DNA from: Idiomarina aquatica
GTDB taxonomy: Bacteria > Pseudomonadota > Gammaproteobacteria > Enterobacterales > Alteromonadaceae
DNA length: 64,000 bases
NCBI RefSeq assembly: GCF_004362895.1
Contig: NZ_SNXI01000007.1
Location: forward strand, 52,379-116,378
Direction of reading: 5' to 3'
Numbering within the stretch: the first letter of the stretch is position 1; every line of letters begins with the position of its first letter. This document shows, piece after piece, positions 11,738 through 20,668 of the stretch. The position numbers and the translations under genes were made by a program. The notes under the pieces are model-generated. The model worked only from the letters and a program-made list of their open reading frames with translations, was not told the DNA's origin and did not search any database.

Positions 11738-14700
11738 ATGTTTAAAGCGAGTGAGGTGCTATCCAAACAGCATCAGGCGGAGGACTTACGTTCCCTGCAG
11801 CAAGCGATCACCGATAATTATATCGTTGACGAAGACGCTTACATGCGCGAATTGCTGCCATTGGTCCCTGCTGATGATGAAACGGTTAGCGCAGTTACCG
11901 AGCGCGCAGCTAAGTTAGTTGAGCAAGTAAGAGAAAATGCTGACAACGGTGTTGTCGATGCGTTTTTACAGGAGTATAGCTTAGACACAAAAGAAGGCAT
12001 TATTCTGATGTGTCTGGCGGAAGCCTTGTTGCGTATCCCTGATGGATATACTGCCGATGCACTGATTCAGGACAAACTGTCGGGCGGTGATTGGCAAAAA
12101 CACATGGGGCAGTCAGCCTCATGGCTGGTTAATTCCGGAACCTGGGCATTAGCGCTGACCAACAGCGTAACTAACCCCACCGGTAAAGCGATGGAAACAC
12201 CCCGTGGGGCATTCCGGCGCCTGGTTCGTAAGATGGGCAAGCCGGTTATCCGCAAGGCAACCTATGCTGCCATGCAGATTATGGGCAAGCAGTTCGTATT
12301 GGGACGCTCCATCGAAGAAGCCCTGAAAGAAAGCCGCGACAACCGCGATAAGGGCTATACCCACGCCTACGATATGTTGGGTGAAGCCGCGTTGACGATG
12401 AAAGATGCTGACTATTACAAGCAGCAATACGTCAACTCAATTAAAACTATCACCAAAGAAGAGTTTAACAACCCTGACGCGCCCCGGCCTACTATCTCAA
12501 TTAAGTTGTCGGCATTGCACCCGCGTTACGAGGCCTCCAATCACGAACGCGTGCTGACCGAGTTGGCGACGACCTTAACCGAGCTGGTAAAGCTGGCAAA
12601 AGAGGCTGATGTTGGGGTAACGATCGATGCCGAGGAAGCCGATCGCCACGAACTGTCGCTGGAGCTATTCGAAAAAGTTTACCGCAGCGGCGTATGTAAA
12701 GGCTGGCCGCGCTTTGGTTTGGTTGTACAAGCTTACTCGAAGCGTGCATTACCAACGCTTTGCTGGATTTCAGCACTGGCCAAAGAGTGCGGTGACGAAA
12801 TTCCGGTGCGTCTGGTTAAAGGCGCCTATTGGGATAACGAAATTAAGTGGACACAGGAAAACGGTCTGACCGGCTATCCGGTGTTTACGCGTAAATCGCA
12901 CAGCGATATTTCTTATCTAGCCTGCGCACGTTATCTGTTAACAGATGATACCGACGGTGCTATCTATCCACAGTTTGCAACCCATAATGCGCAAACCATC
13001 GTCGCCATTCAGCACATGAACGAAGCGGCACAGCGACGCATTGAGTTCCAGCGCCTGCACGGTATGGGCGACAACCTTTATGACACCTTGATGGCCCAGG
13101 ACAGCAATATGGTGGTGCGTATATACGCGCCGGTAGGCCCGCACCGCGACTTGTTACCGTACCTGGTACGCCGACTGTTGGAAAACGGTGCCAACTCGTC
13201 CTTCGTACACAAGCTGTTAGATGCTGATACCGATGTTATGGAGCTGGTTAAGCACCCGATGGAAACTGCATCCGGCTATGAAAAATACGCTAACAGCAAA
13301 ATTTCGCTTCCGACCCAAATTTATGGGGATCGCACAAATTCGTTAGGATTGAATATGAATATTCACTCACAAGCAGATGACTTTATTGCGGCAGTACAGC
13401 AATACCGAGACAAACAATGGCAAGGTGGCCCAATCGTTGACGGTAAAACCGTCGAAACTGACCACCATGTCAGTATCACCAGCCCACAAGAAACATCCAA
13501 GCAAATTGGTAGTATCTATTGGGGCGACAAACAGTTAGCCGATCAGGCACTAACCAGTGCTAACAAGGCCTATCGTGCCTGGCGCGAGGTTCCGGTAGAA
13601 GAGCGCGCAAAGAGCCTTGAGAAGTTTGCTGATTTGATGGAAGCTAACCGCAATGAACTGATTGCAATTTGTTCCCTGGAAGCCGGTAAAGGCCTGCAGG
13701 ACGGCATTGACGAAGTGCGCGAAGCCGTCGACTTCTGCCGCTATTATGCAAACCAGGCGCGCAAGCTGATGGGTGAGCCGATTCAGCTTCCGGGGCCTAC
13801 CGGTGAAGACAACGAGCTATTCGTTGAGGGTCGCGGTACCTTTATTTGTATCAGTCCCTGGAACTTCCCGCTGGCGATTTTCGTCGGTCAGATTGCCGCC
13901 GCACTGGTCACCGGGAACTCGGTCATTGCTAAGCCTGCGGAACAAACCGGTCTGATCGCTTATCGCGCCGTACAACTGGCGTTAGAGGCTGGCATTCCGG
14001 GTAACGTGTTGCACTTTATGCCGGGCAGCGGTGCCGAAGTGGGCAGCTTTCTGACATCACAGGAAGACATTGGTGGTGTTTGCTTTACCGGCTCAACCTA
14101 CACCGCGCAAGCTATTAACCGGGCGCTGGCAGCCCGTACCGGCCCGATTGTGCCAATCGTTGCCGAAACCGGTGGCCAGAACGCCATGATGGTTGATTCA
14201 ACAGCCTTGCCTGAGCAAGTGGTTACGGACGTTGTTGCCAGTGCCTTCCAGAGTGCCGGTCAACGCTGTTCAGCATTACGCGTATTATTCGTACAAGAGG
14301 ACGTAGCAGACCGCGTTATCGACTTGTTGCGTGGCGCTATGGAAGAGTTGTCTGTAGGCGATCCGTTGTTACATGAAACCGATGTTGGCCCGGTTATCGA
14401 CGGTATAGCGAAGACCAACCTGGAACAACACATTTCGGATATCCAGCAGGCGGGCCGGCTGATTGCCCGGGCACCTATGCCTGATTACACGCTGGGTGGT
14501 ACCTTCGTGGCACCGACGGCGATCGAAATTGACAGTATTAGCCAATTGGTGAAAGAAAACTTCGGTCCCATCCTGCATGTTATCCGCTACAGCACCGATA
14601 ACATCGATGAGGTTATCGACAGCATCAATGCCACAGGGTTTGGTTTAACCTTCGGTATTCACAGCCGTAACGAAACCTTTGCCTATGACGTAGCCAGCCG

Positions 14701-14905
14701 TATCGACGTCGGTAACGTCTATATTAACCGCAACCAAATCGGTGCCATTGTTGGCGTACAACCATTCGGTGGTCGCGGCATGTCAGGTACAGGTCCGAAA
14801 GCCGGTGGCCCACACTACCTAACGCGGTTTATTACAGAAAAAACACGTTCTGATAATATTACTGCAGTCGGTGGTAACGCGACGCTGCTTTCTTTGGATG
14901 ATTAA
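11738..14905 (+). CDS. putA: Bifunctional proline dehydrogenase/1-pyrroline-5-carboxylate dehydrogenase
   Basis: Oxidises proline to glutamate in two channelled steps at the inner membrane. The FAD-binding PRODH barrel (about residues 190-480) shows RLVKGAYWD, the FATHN segment and HGMGDNLYD. The aldehyde dehydrogenase half (about 560-1030) shows FTGST, ETGGQNAM and the catalytic cysteine in SAGQRCSALRV. I start at the ATG at 11738, which follows AGGAGA; the frame itself opens earlier. At 1055 residues it lacks the N-terminal ribbon-helix-helix DNA-binding domain of the 1320-residue E. coli PutA, so it should not repress its own gene. It is divergent from ygiF and followed by a terminator. 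Confidence 0.96.
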   Translation: MFKASEVLSKQHQAEDLRSLQQAITDNYIVDEDAYMRELLPLVPADDETVSAVTERAAKLVEQVRENADNGVVDAFLQEYSLDTKEGIILMCLAEALLRIPDGYTADALIQDKLSGGDWQKHMGQSASWLVNSGTWALALTNSVTNPTGKAMETPRGAFRRLVRKMGKPVIRKATYAAMQIMGKQFVLGRSIEEALKESRDNRDKGYTHAYDMLGEAALTMKDADYYKQQYVNSIKTITKEEFNNPDAPRPTISIKLSALHPRYEASNHERVLTELATTLTELVKLAKEADVGVTIDAEEADRHELSLELFEKVYRSGVCKGWPRFGLVVQAYSKRALPTLCWISALAKECGDEIPVRLVKGAYWDNEIKWTQENGLTGYPVFTRKSHSDISYLACARYLLTDDTDGAIYPQFATHNAQTIVAIQHMNEAAQRRIEFQRLHGMGDNLYDTLMAQDSNMVVRIYAPVGPHRDLLPYLVRRLLENGANSSFVHKLLDADTDVMELVKHPMETASGYEKYANSKISLPTQIYGDRTNSLGLNMNIHSQADDFIAAVQQYRDKQWQGGPIVDGKTVETDHHVSITSPQETSKQIGSIYWGDKQLADQALTSANKAYRAWREVPVEERAKSLEKFADLMEANRNELIAICSLEAGKGLQDGIDEVREAVDFCRYYANQARKLMGEPIQLPGPTGEDNELFVEGRGTFICISPWNFPLAIFVGQIAAALVTGNSVIAKPAEQTGLIAYRAVQLALEAGIPGNVLHFMPGSGAEVGSFLTSQEDIGGVCFTGSTYTAQAINRALAARTGPIVPIVAETGGQNAMMVDSTALPEQVVTDVVASAFQSAGQRCSALRVLFVQEDVADRVIDLLRGAMEELSVGDPLLHETDVGPVIDGIAKTNLEQHISDIQQAGRLIARAPMPDYTLGGTFVAPTAIEIDSISQLVKENFGPILHVIRYSTDNIDEVIDSINATGFGLTFGIHSRNETFAYDVASRIDVGNVYINRNQIGAIVGVQPFGGRGMSGTGPKAGGPHYLTRFITEKTRSDNITAVGGNATLLSLDD

Positions 14906-14928
14906 CTATCGACCAATGATTGCAACTA

Positions 14929-14957
14929 AAAACCGGAGCTTTTGGCTCCGGTTTTTT
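14929..14957 (+). terminator. Intrinsic terminator after putA, probably bidirectional
   Basis: An 11-bp stem (AAAACCGGAGC with GCTCCGGTTTT, loop TTTTG) is followed by a run of T. The upstream A run provides a T tail on the minus strand as well, so it may also end the convergent small membrane-protein gene. Confidence 0.9.
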
Positions 14958-14969
14958 TATGTCAGTCCG

Positions 14970-15398
14970 TTAATTGCTGTTGCGTTTGTCCACATTGGCA
15001 ACATCGCTACCGTCTAACTCAGCCTCGAGTTCAGCATCGTAAACGATAGCGATTTCATAGAGCTTGCCGCTATCTATAAACTGCAGTGCGGCCATATCCT
15101 CTTCGTAGCGCATGACTTTGGGAGGCTCCGGCAGTTTGTGGGTGCGGGGCGGTAAAATAAACCGTTTTTCCATTAACTCCCCGTTACTCCAGCGGGCCGC
15201 CAACTGCTTAGGCCGAAACTTGATAATAACCGCCGCAACAATTGCCATAGTCGATAACGCACCCACGGCAATGACCCAAATGGGTACCACGCCACCAATA
15301 TAGATTGCCATCCAAATAGCCAAAAAAAAGCCGCCCCAACCTTGGGGGCGGCGGCTATCACGATAAAACTCTACGTGCTTAGAATTCGTCTTCGTCAT
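14970..15398 (-). CDS. Hypothetical protein with two membrane segments
   Basis: Predicted 142-residue inner-membrane protein that I do not recognise. Two hydrophobic helices (about residues 22-38 and 40-56, near FLAIWMAIYIGG and VIAVGALSTMAIVAAVII) form a hairpin. A cytoplasmic, charged C-terminal tail of about 85 residues with LPPRTHKLPEPPK follows. I take the ATG at 15398, which overlaps the last 20 bases of the upstream acyl-CoA dehydrogenase; a longer upstream frame is less likely. Codons 11-20 coincide with a strong terminator-like hairpin and T8 run (15322-15352), so its expression may be attenuated or it may start later. The protein-like hydrophobic pattern supports a real gene. No function is assigned. 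Confidence 0.6.
   Translation of the reverse strand: MTKTNSKHVEFYRDSRRPQGWGGFFLAIWMAIYIGGVVPIWVIAVGALSTMAIVAAVIIKFRPKQLAARWSNGELMEKRFILPPRTHKLPEPPKVMRYEEDMAALQFIDSGKLYEIAIVYDAELEAELDGSDVANVDKRNSN
15322..15352 (-). terminator. Terminator-like hairpin just after the acyl-CoA dehydrogenase
   Basis: Read on the minus strand, a GC-rich stem (GCCGCCCCCAA pairing with TTGGGGCGGC, one bulged base) is followed by eight T. It begins about 27 bases after the acyl-CoA dehydrogenase stop, the usual place for an intrinsic terminator. It lies inside the coding sequence of the next small gene. Confidence 0.65.
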
Positions 15399-17163
15399 GC
15401 AGATATAAGCTCTCACTTCCGTCTTTAATTGCAGCAACAAGTGCATTAACACGCGGCAGAATACGGGCAAAATAGAATTTAGCCGTTTTAATTTTGGCGC
15501 CAAGATAAGGCTTCTCCGCCTGCTTTTGCTCGGCTACTGTTGCCATTCGCAACCATAAATAAGCATAGCAAACATACCCAACCAAATGCAGATACTCAAC
15601 CGCAACCGCGCTAATAATATTCTCATCAGCGCCGGCTTTTTGTAACAATTCTGCACTAACACCGTTGAGCGAGTCTAATGCCTGCTGTAACTGAGCGCGT
15701 TCGGCATTCCAGTCATGCTTACTACTCATCTGCGCCAGGAACTCGTTAACTTCCTGTGTGAAAGGCTCCAGTAACTTACCCTGCGAACCACACACTTTTC
15801 GGCCTAACAAATCAAGTGCCTGGATGCCGTTGGTGCCTTCGTAGATTTGCGCTATACGGGTATCACGAACTAGCTGCTCCTGCCCCCATTCACGCACGTA
15901 GCCATGGCCGCCAAATACCTGCTGGCCATGAATGGTCGACTCTAAGCCGGTGTCGGTCAAAAAGGCTTTTGCAACCGGCGTTAGTAACGCCACCATGGCG
16001 TCCGCCTGCTGGCGAGTCTGTTCGTCGGCACCGTACTTGGCGCGATCCAACTGCTGTCCGACCCAGGTCGAAAACGCACGGCCGCCCTCAGTCATCGCTT
16101 TCATGGTTAACAGCATCCGGCGCACATCGCCATGGACCAATATAGAGTCAGCTTCGGCATTGTTGTCGCGCGTTGCTTTAGCGCCACGACCCTGAATGCG
16201 GTCTTTGGCGTACTCCAGTGCATTCTGATACGAACGTTCAGCAGCGCCTAAGCCCTGAATGCCGACGCCCAGACGTTCATAATTCATCATAGTGAACATC
16301 GCCGGTAGTCCGCGGTGTGGTTCACCCACCAACCAGCCTTTGGCGCCATCAAAGTTCATCACACAAGTTGCCGATGCATGGATACCCATTTTGTGCTCAA
16401 TAGAGCCGCAGCTGAGGCTGTTAGCTTCGCCCAGCGAGCCATCGTCATTAGGTATTACCTTCGGTACGACGAATAAAGAAATACCTTTGGTGCCGGCAGG
16501 CGCGTCAGGTAACTTGGCTAACACTAAATGCACGATGTTGTCTGTTAGATCGTGTTCCCCGCCGGTAATAAATATTTTGGTTCCGGTAATGGCATAACTA
16601 CCGTCAGACTCGGGGATAGCTTTTGATTTGATAATACCCAGGTCGGTACCTGCATGGGGTTCGGTAAGGCACATGGTGCCGGTCCACTCACCTGATGCCA
16701 TTTTCGGCAGGTATAATTGTTTTAACTCGTCGCTGCCGTGCAAGTCCAGCGTCATAATGGCACCCGAGGTCAGCCCCGGATACAATGAAAACGAAATATC
16801 TGCACTGCAGAGCATCTCTTCGTACTGCGCAGATAGTGATTTAGGCAGGCCCATGCCGCCGAACTCAGGGTTTGCGGTAACACCAACCCAACCGCCTTCG
16901 GCCAATTGCTTAAAGTTTTGCTTAAAGCCATCCGGGGTTGTAACTTTGCCTTCTGTAAACGAAACACCTTGCTCATCCGCTGCGCGCGACAAGGGGGCTA
17001 TCAGGTTTTCGGCAACTTTCGCTGCTTCATCCAAAATCGCCGTTGCAGTGTCTTCATCCATCATATCGGCTAATTCCTCAGCCTGCTGCCAGTCAGCCGA
17101 GACATTAAATACGTCGTGTAAGACGAAGTCCATGTCGTCGCGGGGAGCTCTGTAATCTGCCAT
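15379..17163 (-). CDS. Acyl-CoA dehydrogenase, DmdC-like long form
   Basis: FAD flavoenzyme predicted to oxidise an acyl-CoA to the enoyl-CoA. At 594 residues it belongs to the long acyl-CoA dehydrogenases related to 3-methylmercaptopropionyl-CoA dehydrogenase (DmdC), with an extra C-terminal domain. It shows CLTEPHAGTDLG near residue 165, TGTKIFITGGEHD (about 192) and the YEGTNGIQALDLLGRK segment near residue 440, which precedes the C-terminal helical extension. AGAGG lies 5-6 bases before the ATG. A CAAAC-N4-GTTTG palindrome upstream (17190-17205) suggests control by a PsrA-type fatty-acid-responsive repressor. Substrate cannot be told from sequence; medium- or long-chain fatty acyl-CoA or a sulfur-containing acyl-CoA are possible. 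Confidence 0.88.
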   Translation of the reverse strand: MADYRAPRDDMDFVLHDVFNVSADWQQAEELADMMDEDTATAILDEAAKVAENLIAPLSRAADEQGVSFTEGKVTTPDGFKQNFKQLAEGGWVGVTANPEFGGMGLPKSLSAQYEEMLCSADISFSLYPGLTSGAIMTLDLHGSDELKQLYLPKMASGEWTGTMCLTEPHAGTDLGIIKSKAIPESDGSYAITGTKIFITGGEHDLTDNIVHLVLAKLPDAPAGTKGISLFVVPKVIPNDDGSLGEANSLSCGSIEHKMGIHASATCVMNFDGAKGWLVGEPHRGLPAMFTMMNYERLGVGIQGLGAAERSYQNALEYAKDRIQGRGAKATRDNNAEADSILVHGDVRRMLLTMKAMTEGGRAFSTWVGQQLDRAKYGADEQTRQQADAMVALLTPVAKAFLTDTGLESTIHGQQVFGGHGYVREWGQEQLVRDTRIAQIYEGTNGIQALDLLGRKVCGSQGKLLEPFTQEVNEFLAQMSSKHDWNAERAQLQQALDSLNGVSAELLQKAGADENIISAVAVEYLHLVGYVCYAYLWLRMATVAEQKQAEKPYLGAKIKTAKFYFARILPRVNALVAAIKDGSESLYLHDEDEF

Positions 17164-17189
17164 AGTTACCTCTTAGCTAAACAGTTATT

Positions 17190-17205
17190 TCAAACACGCG
17201 TTTGA
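17190..17205. promoter_or_regulatory. Candidate PsrA-type operator upstream of the acyl-CoA dehydrogenase
   Basis: TCAAAC-ACGC-GTTTGA is an inverted repeat with six-base perfect arms. It matches the (G/C)AAAC-N2-4-GTTT(G/C) pattern described for the TetR-family regulator PsrA of fatty-acid degradation genes. It lies 27 bases before the ATG, where a bound repressor would block the promoter. The match to the pattern is seen; the regulator is inferred. Confidence 0.55.
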
Positions 17206-17257
17206 TTTCTGTTTGCTAGATTAAGAAGTAAACGGACTAAAGTCAATCGACTTAATG

Positions 17258-17992
17258 TTATTGACCACTCCAGTCTTGCAACGCTTCAACACTAAAGGCT
17301 TTGCCGTCGACAGATAGCACCAGTTGTTGTGGTTCAATTCTTTCGATCCTGACTCCACCAAACTGCTCACCAACGTAAAAGCGTTGTTTATTGAGCTCAA
17401 CCCAGCGTTGTTGCGCATCAGAAACGTACATATGACCATCATAACTAAACTGCGGCACCTGACGTTTAAATGTTTGCTCAAGTTCATTCAATGGCGGAAC
17501 GAGGCTACTCGACTGAGCATCACTGTTAGTATTCTCGTAATCGCTGTCAGCGATAGCCTGCTCAAATTTGGCCAACAGCTCCGGCGAGACCTGGTTTAAA
17601 TCCAGCGGCTCGCGTTGTGAAGGCTGCCGAGCAATTGCTTGTGATTCACTGCTGTCCGCTTCATTAATCACCCGCGCTTCCGTCGACGCGGGCTGTGTCG
17701 AGGCTTCCCACTTGATCGCTTCAACGGCTAACGTGCTACCCAACTGGTAGTCACTGTAGCGTTCCGCGGTCGCTTCGGTTGTGGCGATATTATTTTGCGC
17801 CAGCGTCGAACTGCGCCATTGCATAACCGATGTTGCTATCAACAGCAGTATAATGACGATGATGACTGTCCAAAGTAGCACCCTGCCCCACGGCTTATTG
17901 GTTTCTGACGACAGTAACGCCGGGTCGATATCACTGCGCTGGCTAACTAACGGCGACTGTTGTTGTTTTAATGCCTTTAATAACGACGACAT
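17258..17992 (-). CDS. GspB/ExeB-like general secretion pathway protein
   Basis: 244-residue bitopic inner-membrane protein. A short cytoplasmic N-terminus (MSSLLKALKQQQ) precedes one membrane helix (about residues 37-58, LLWTVIIVIILLLIATSV). A proline/serine/glutamine-rich linker and a C-terminal domain follow, with YDGHMYVSDAQQRWVELN and a closing VEALQDW. The latter is typical of the type II secretion GspB domain. With GspA it is thought to help the secretin cross the peptidoglycan. It starts three bases after the preceding gspA-like gene, so the pair is an operon. No other T2SS genes are in the window. Confidence 0.8.
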   Translation of the reverse strand: MSSLLKALKQQQSPLVSQRSDIDPALLSSETNKPWGRVLLWTVIIVIILLLIATSVMQWRSSTLAQNNIATTEATAERYSDYQLGSTLAVEAIKWEASTQPASTEARVINEADSSESQAIARQPSQREPLDLNQVSPELLAKFEQAIADSDYENTNSDAQSSSLVPPLNELEQTFKRQVPQFSYDGHMYVSDAQQRWVELNKQRFYVGEQFGGVRIERIEPQQLVLSVDGKAFSVEALQDWSGQ

Positions 17993-17995
17993 GGG

Positions 17996-19444
17996 TTATT
18001 GACTCCCTAAAGCCTGGTTGTCAGAAAAGTATTGCCCGCTTAACCACGCCAGCGTTACGGCATCGAGTTGTCCTGACACCGGTAAATTTTGTTGCCGTTG
18101 CAATTGCATCAGTTGCTGTTGCGAAGACTTTGAGCGCAGCGTTTCGCTTAAATGCTGACTTAACTGTTCCTTCAGCCAGGTTGTTTTCTGTTGGCTGTCC
18201 ATAGCAGCGCGCAAAAATGGATGCCGATATAGCAACAACGTTTCGCCTGTCCAGCCCTGCGTGTCAACGTTAGCGTTTGGTTCAACCAGCAAAGGCTCTG
18301 CCTGTTGGCGAAATATTATGGCCGGGTAACCGATGCTGCGAAGTTGCGACATACTTAAAGGTCCGCTCACGCATGCCAGCTGGTACTGTTGCACCCAGTC
18401 ACAGAAAACGGCATCCGCCGGCGGCTGCGGTAACTCCCATGCGCGGGCCAATTGTTTCGCGGCCGAATAATCATTACTAACCAGAGCCGGTTGCTCGGCG
18501 TGTTGTACCGCGTTTAATTCGCTGTCAGCACCCGCTGAATCTGCTATAAACAATCCCAAATTAACCACAACTAATAGGCTGACAGTTACCACTGCGGCAG
18601 CAAGCCAGGGCATACCACGTTTTGCTTTTTGCCCCCCTGGGCCGGTCAGTTCAGCTGCAGCCACTTTGATATGCTGTGGGTTAACTTGCGCACTCTGGTC
18701 AGTGTAGGCTGCCAGCAACGCGCGGTCGCAGACCAGATTGAGTAGCCGTGGAACTCCCTGCGTGGCTCGATGAGCGGCGACACAGGCTGCATGACTAAAC
18801 AACGCCCGGTTGGCACCGGCAATTTGCAGTCGATAAGCGATATAGCGCGCGGTGTCCTGTTCGGTCAATGGTAAAATATGGTAGCGTGCCGTAATACGCT
18901 GCGCCAATTGCCGTAATTCCCGGCGGCGCAACAGTTCTTGTAATTCCGGCTGTCCTATTAGGATAACACGCAGCAATTTACTCTGGTGGGTTTCTAAATT
19001 GGTTAGTAACCGCAGCTGTTCCAACACCTGGGGTTTTAAATGCTGGGCTTCGTCAATCAAGACTAAACATTGTTCGCCTTGTTCGTGCGCCTTAAGCAAA
19101 AAACTACTGAGCTTGTCGGTGAGTGCTTTTCGTGTGGCGCTACGTTTTTGATAGCGAATGCCAAATTCGTCACAAAGCGTTGCTAATAATTCGTCTTCGC
19201 TTAACATCGGATTAAGAATAAAGGCAGTACGCGTGGTATCCGGTAATTGTTCCAGCAGAGCTCGCGATACCGTGGTCTTGCCGGTACCAACTTCTCCGGT
19301 CAGCAGAATAAAGCCACCGCTGCCTTCTAAGCCGTGAGTTAAGTGCGCAAGCGCCTCTTGGTGGCGCTCACTTAGGTAAAGGTAATGCGGGTCGGGCGCG
19401 ATAGAGAAAGGCGCCTCGTTTAAGCCATAAAAATTTTGATACAT
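17996..19444 (-). CDS. GspA/ExeA-like AAA ATPase
   Basis: Membrane-anchored ATPase of the ExeA/GspA family, which with ExeB remodels peptidoglycan contacts during type II secretin assembly. The N-terminus is typical (MYQNFYGLNEAPFSIAPDP). Walker A is GEVGTGKTT near residue 48 and Walker B is LVLIDEAQHL near residue 125. One membrane helix follows the ATPase (about 270-295, WLAAAVVTVSLLVVVNLGLF), then a periplasmic region ending in a peptidoglycan-binding-like domain. I use the ATG at 19444; a GTG nine bases earlier is possible. The TniB/MuB transposition ATPases share the fold, but the C-terminal half and the GspB partner rule that out. Confidence 0.85.
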   Translation of the reverse strand: MYQNFYGLNEAPFSIAPDPHYLYLSERHQEALAHLTHGLEGSGGFILLTGEVGTGKTTVSRALLEQLPDTTRTAFILNPMLSEDELLATLCDEFGIRYQKRSATRKALTDKLSSFLLKAHEQGEQCLVLIDEAQHLKPQVLEQLRLLTNLETHQSKLLRVILIGQPELQELLRRRELRQLAQRITARYHILPLTEQDTARYIAYRLQIAGANRALFSHAACVAAHRATQGVPRLLNLVCDRALLAAYTDQSAQVNPQHIKVAAAELTGPGGQKAKRGMPWLAAAVVTVSLLVVVNLGLFIADSAGADSELNAVQHAEQPALVSNDYSAAKQLARAWELPQPPADAVFCDWVQQYQLACVSGPLSMSQLRSIGYPAIIFRQQAEPLLVEPNANVDTQGWTGETLLLYRHPFLRAAMDSQQKTTWLKEQLSQHLSETLRSKSSQQQLMQLQRQQNLPVSGQLDAVTLAWLSGQYFSDNQALGSQ

Positions 19445-19546
19445 AGTTGGCACTGGGTTATCGGCAATTTTCTATGCCAGTGTAACGAGTCACTTGCAGT
19501 TGGGCTAGTGATTAGACAAGATCAAACAAAAAACTGAGGAATTGTA

Positions 19547-20644
19547 GTGAAAACCTATTTAGTCGGCGGCGCCGTGCGCGATAAATTACTGGGTCTTACC
19601 CCCCATGAGCATGACTGGGTGGTGGTTGGAGCGACCGTAGAAGAAATGCAAGCGCTTGGCTATGAGCAGGTTGGCAAAGATTTCCCGGTGTTTTTACACC
19701 CTCAGACCAAGGATGAATACGCGCTGGCAAGAACTGAGCGAAAATCCGGCCGCGGCTATACAGGTTTTAGTGTCAGTTTCGATCCCGGCGTAACGCTGGA
19801 ACAAGATTTATTGCGCCGCGACCTCACCATCAACGCCATTGCAGAAACACCCGAGGGAGAGCTAATTGACCCTGTTGCGGGCCAGCAGGACATTCAACAG
19901 CGCATACTACGCCATGTGTCTGACGCCTTTGTAGAAGATCCCTTGAGGGTGTTACGCATTGCGCGGTTTCTGGCGCGGTTTTCGCACTTGGGTTTTACCA
20001 TCGCAGCCGAGACTCGGCAGTTACTGGAAAACATGGCTGCTACTGGCGAACTCACTGACCTTACCCCCGAACGTGTTTGGAAAGAGTGGCAGAAGTCACT
20101 GGATACGCAATCGCCGCACAAATTTCTTGAACTGCTACAGCAGCTGAATGCCACCCCGCAAGTACTCGATGGCTTGCTAGTCAACACGCAGGTACTGGAC
20201 TGTATTCGGCGAGTCGCTGAGCAGACGGAAACTACCGAGCTTCGGTTTGCTGCGGTCTTTGTAATGCAACCACCGACTTTTAAATTGGCTGAGTTTTGTC
20301 GTCAATTAGCTATTCCAAACCGTTTTTATGATGTCGCACAGTTAGCGCTGCAGCAACAACAGCTTATTTTACAACAAGCAAAACTCTCGCATCCGCAATT
20401 GTTTGAGTTGTTGCAGGCAATTGATTATTGGCGCCGTCCGCGGCGGTTAACAGAGTTCCTCTGTTTGAGGCGTGTTCTAGGACATACGCAGCAGGACAGC
20501 AACGCCATTGAAAACGCTGCGGCCGCCGCTAAACAAGTCAACGCAAAGCAGTTAGTTGCTGACGGTTTAAAAGGGCCGGAGGTAGGCCAGGCTCTGGCGC
20601 AAAGGCGACAAGCTATCTTTTTTGAGCACCTACCAGATAATTAA
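19547..20644 (+). CDS. cca: CCA-adding tRNA nucleotidyltransferase lacking the HD domain
   Basis: Builds or repairs the 3' CCA of tRNAs. The class II nucleotidyltransferase head is clear: [11 protein letters not shown] at residues 6-16, RRDLTINA near 90 and [12 protein letters not shown] near 130. The start is a GTG seven bases after GAGG. Two oddities are visible. The catalytic DxD of E. coli (D21, D23) reads E21-H-D23. The C-terminal HD phosphohydrolase domain of the 412-residue E. coli enzyme is absent: where E. coli has CHDLGKG, this protein has VFVMQPP (about 237-243) and is only 365 long. It should still add CCA, but not have the metal-dependent phosphatase/phosphodiesterase activity. 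It is convergent with folK. Confidence 0.93.
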   Translation: MKTYLVGGAVRDKLLGLTPHEHDWVVVGATVEEMQALGYEQVGKDFPVFLHPQTKDEYALARTERKSGRGYTGFSVSFDPGVTLEQDLLRRDLTINAIAETPEGELIDPVAGQQDIQQRILRHVSDAFVEDPLRVLRIARFLARFSHLGFTIAAETRQLLENMAATGELTDLTPERVWKEWQKSLDTQSPHKFLELLQQLNATPQVLDGLLVNTQVLDCIRRVAEQTETTELRFAAVFVMQPPTFKLAEFCRQLAIPNRFYDVAQLALQQQQLILQQAKLSHPQLFELLQAIDYWRRPRRLTEFLCLRRVLGHTQQDSNAIENAAAAAKQVNAKQLVADGLKGPEVGQALAQRRQAIFFEHLPDN

Positions 20645-20668
20645 ATGCAGCCCCAGCGTTAAGCCGAT

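Noticed and set aside
17996..19444. TniB-like transposition ATPase
   Set aside because: The N-terminal Walker motifs fit, but the membrane helix, peptidoglycan-binding C-terminus and GspB partner identify it as GspA/ExeA-like, and there are no transposon ends.
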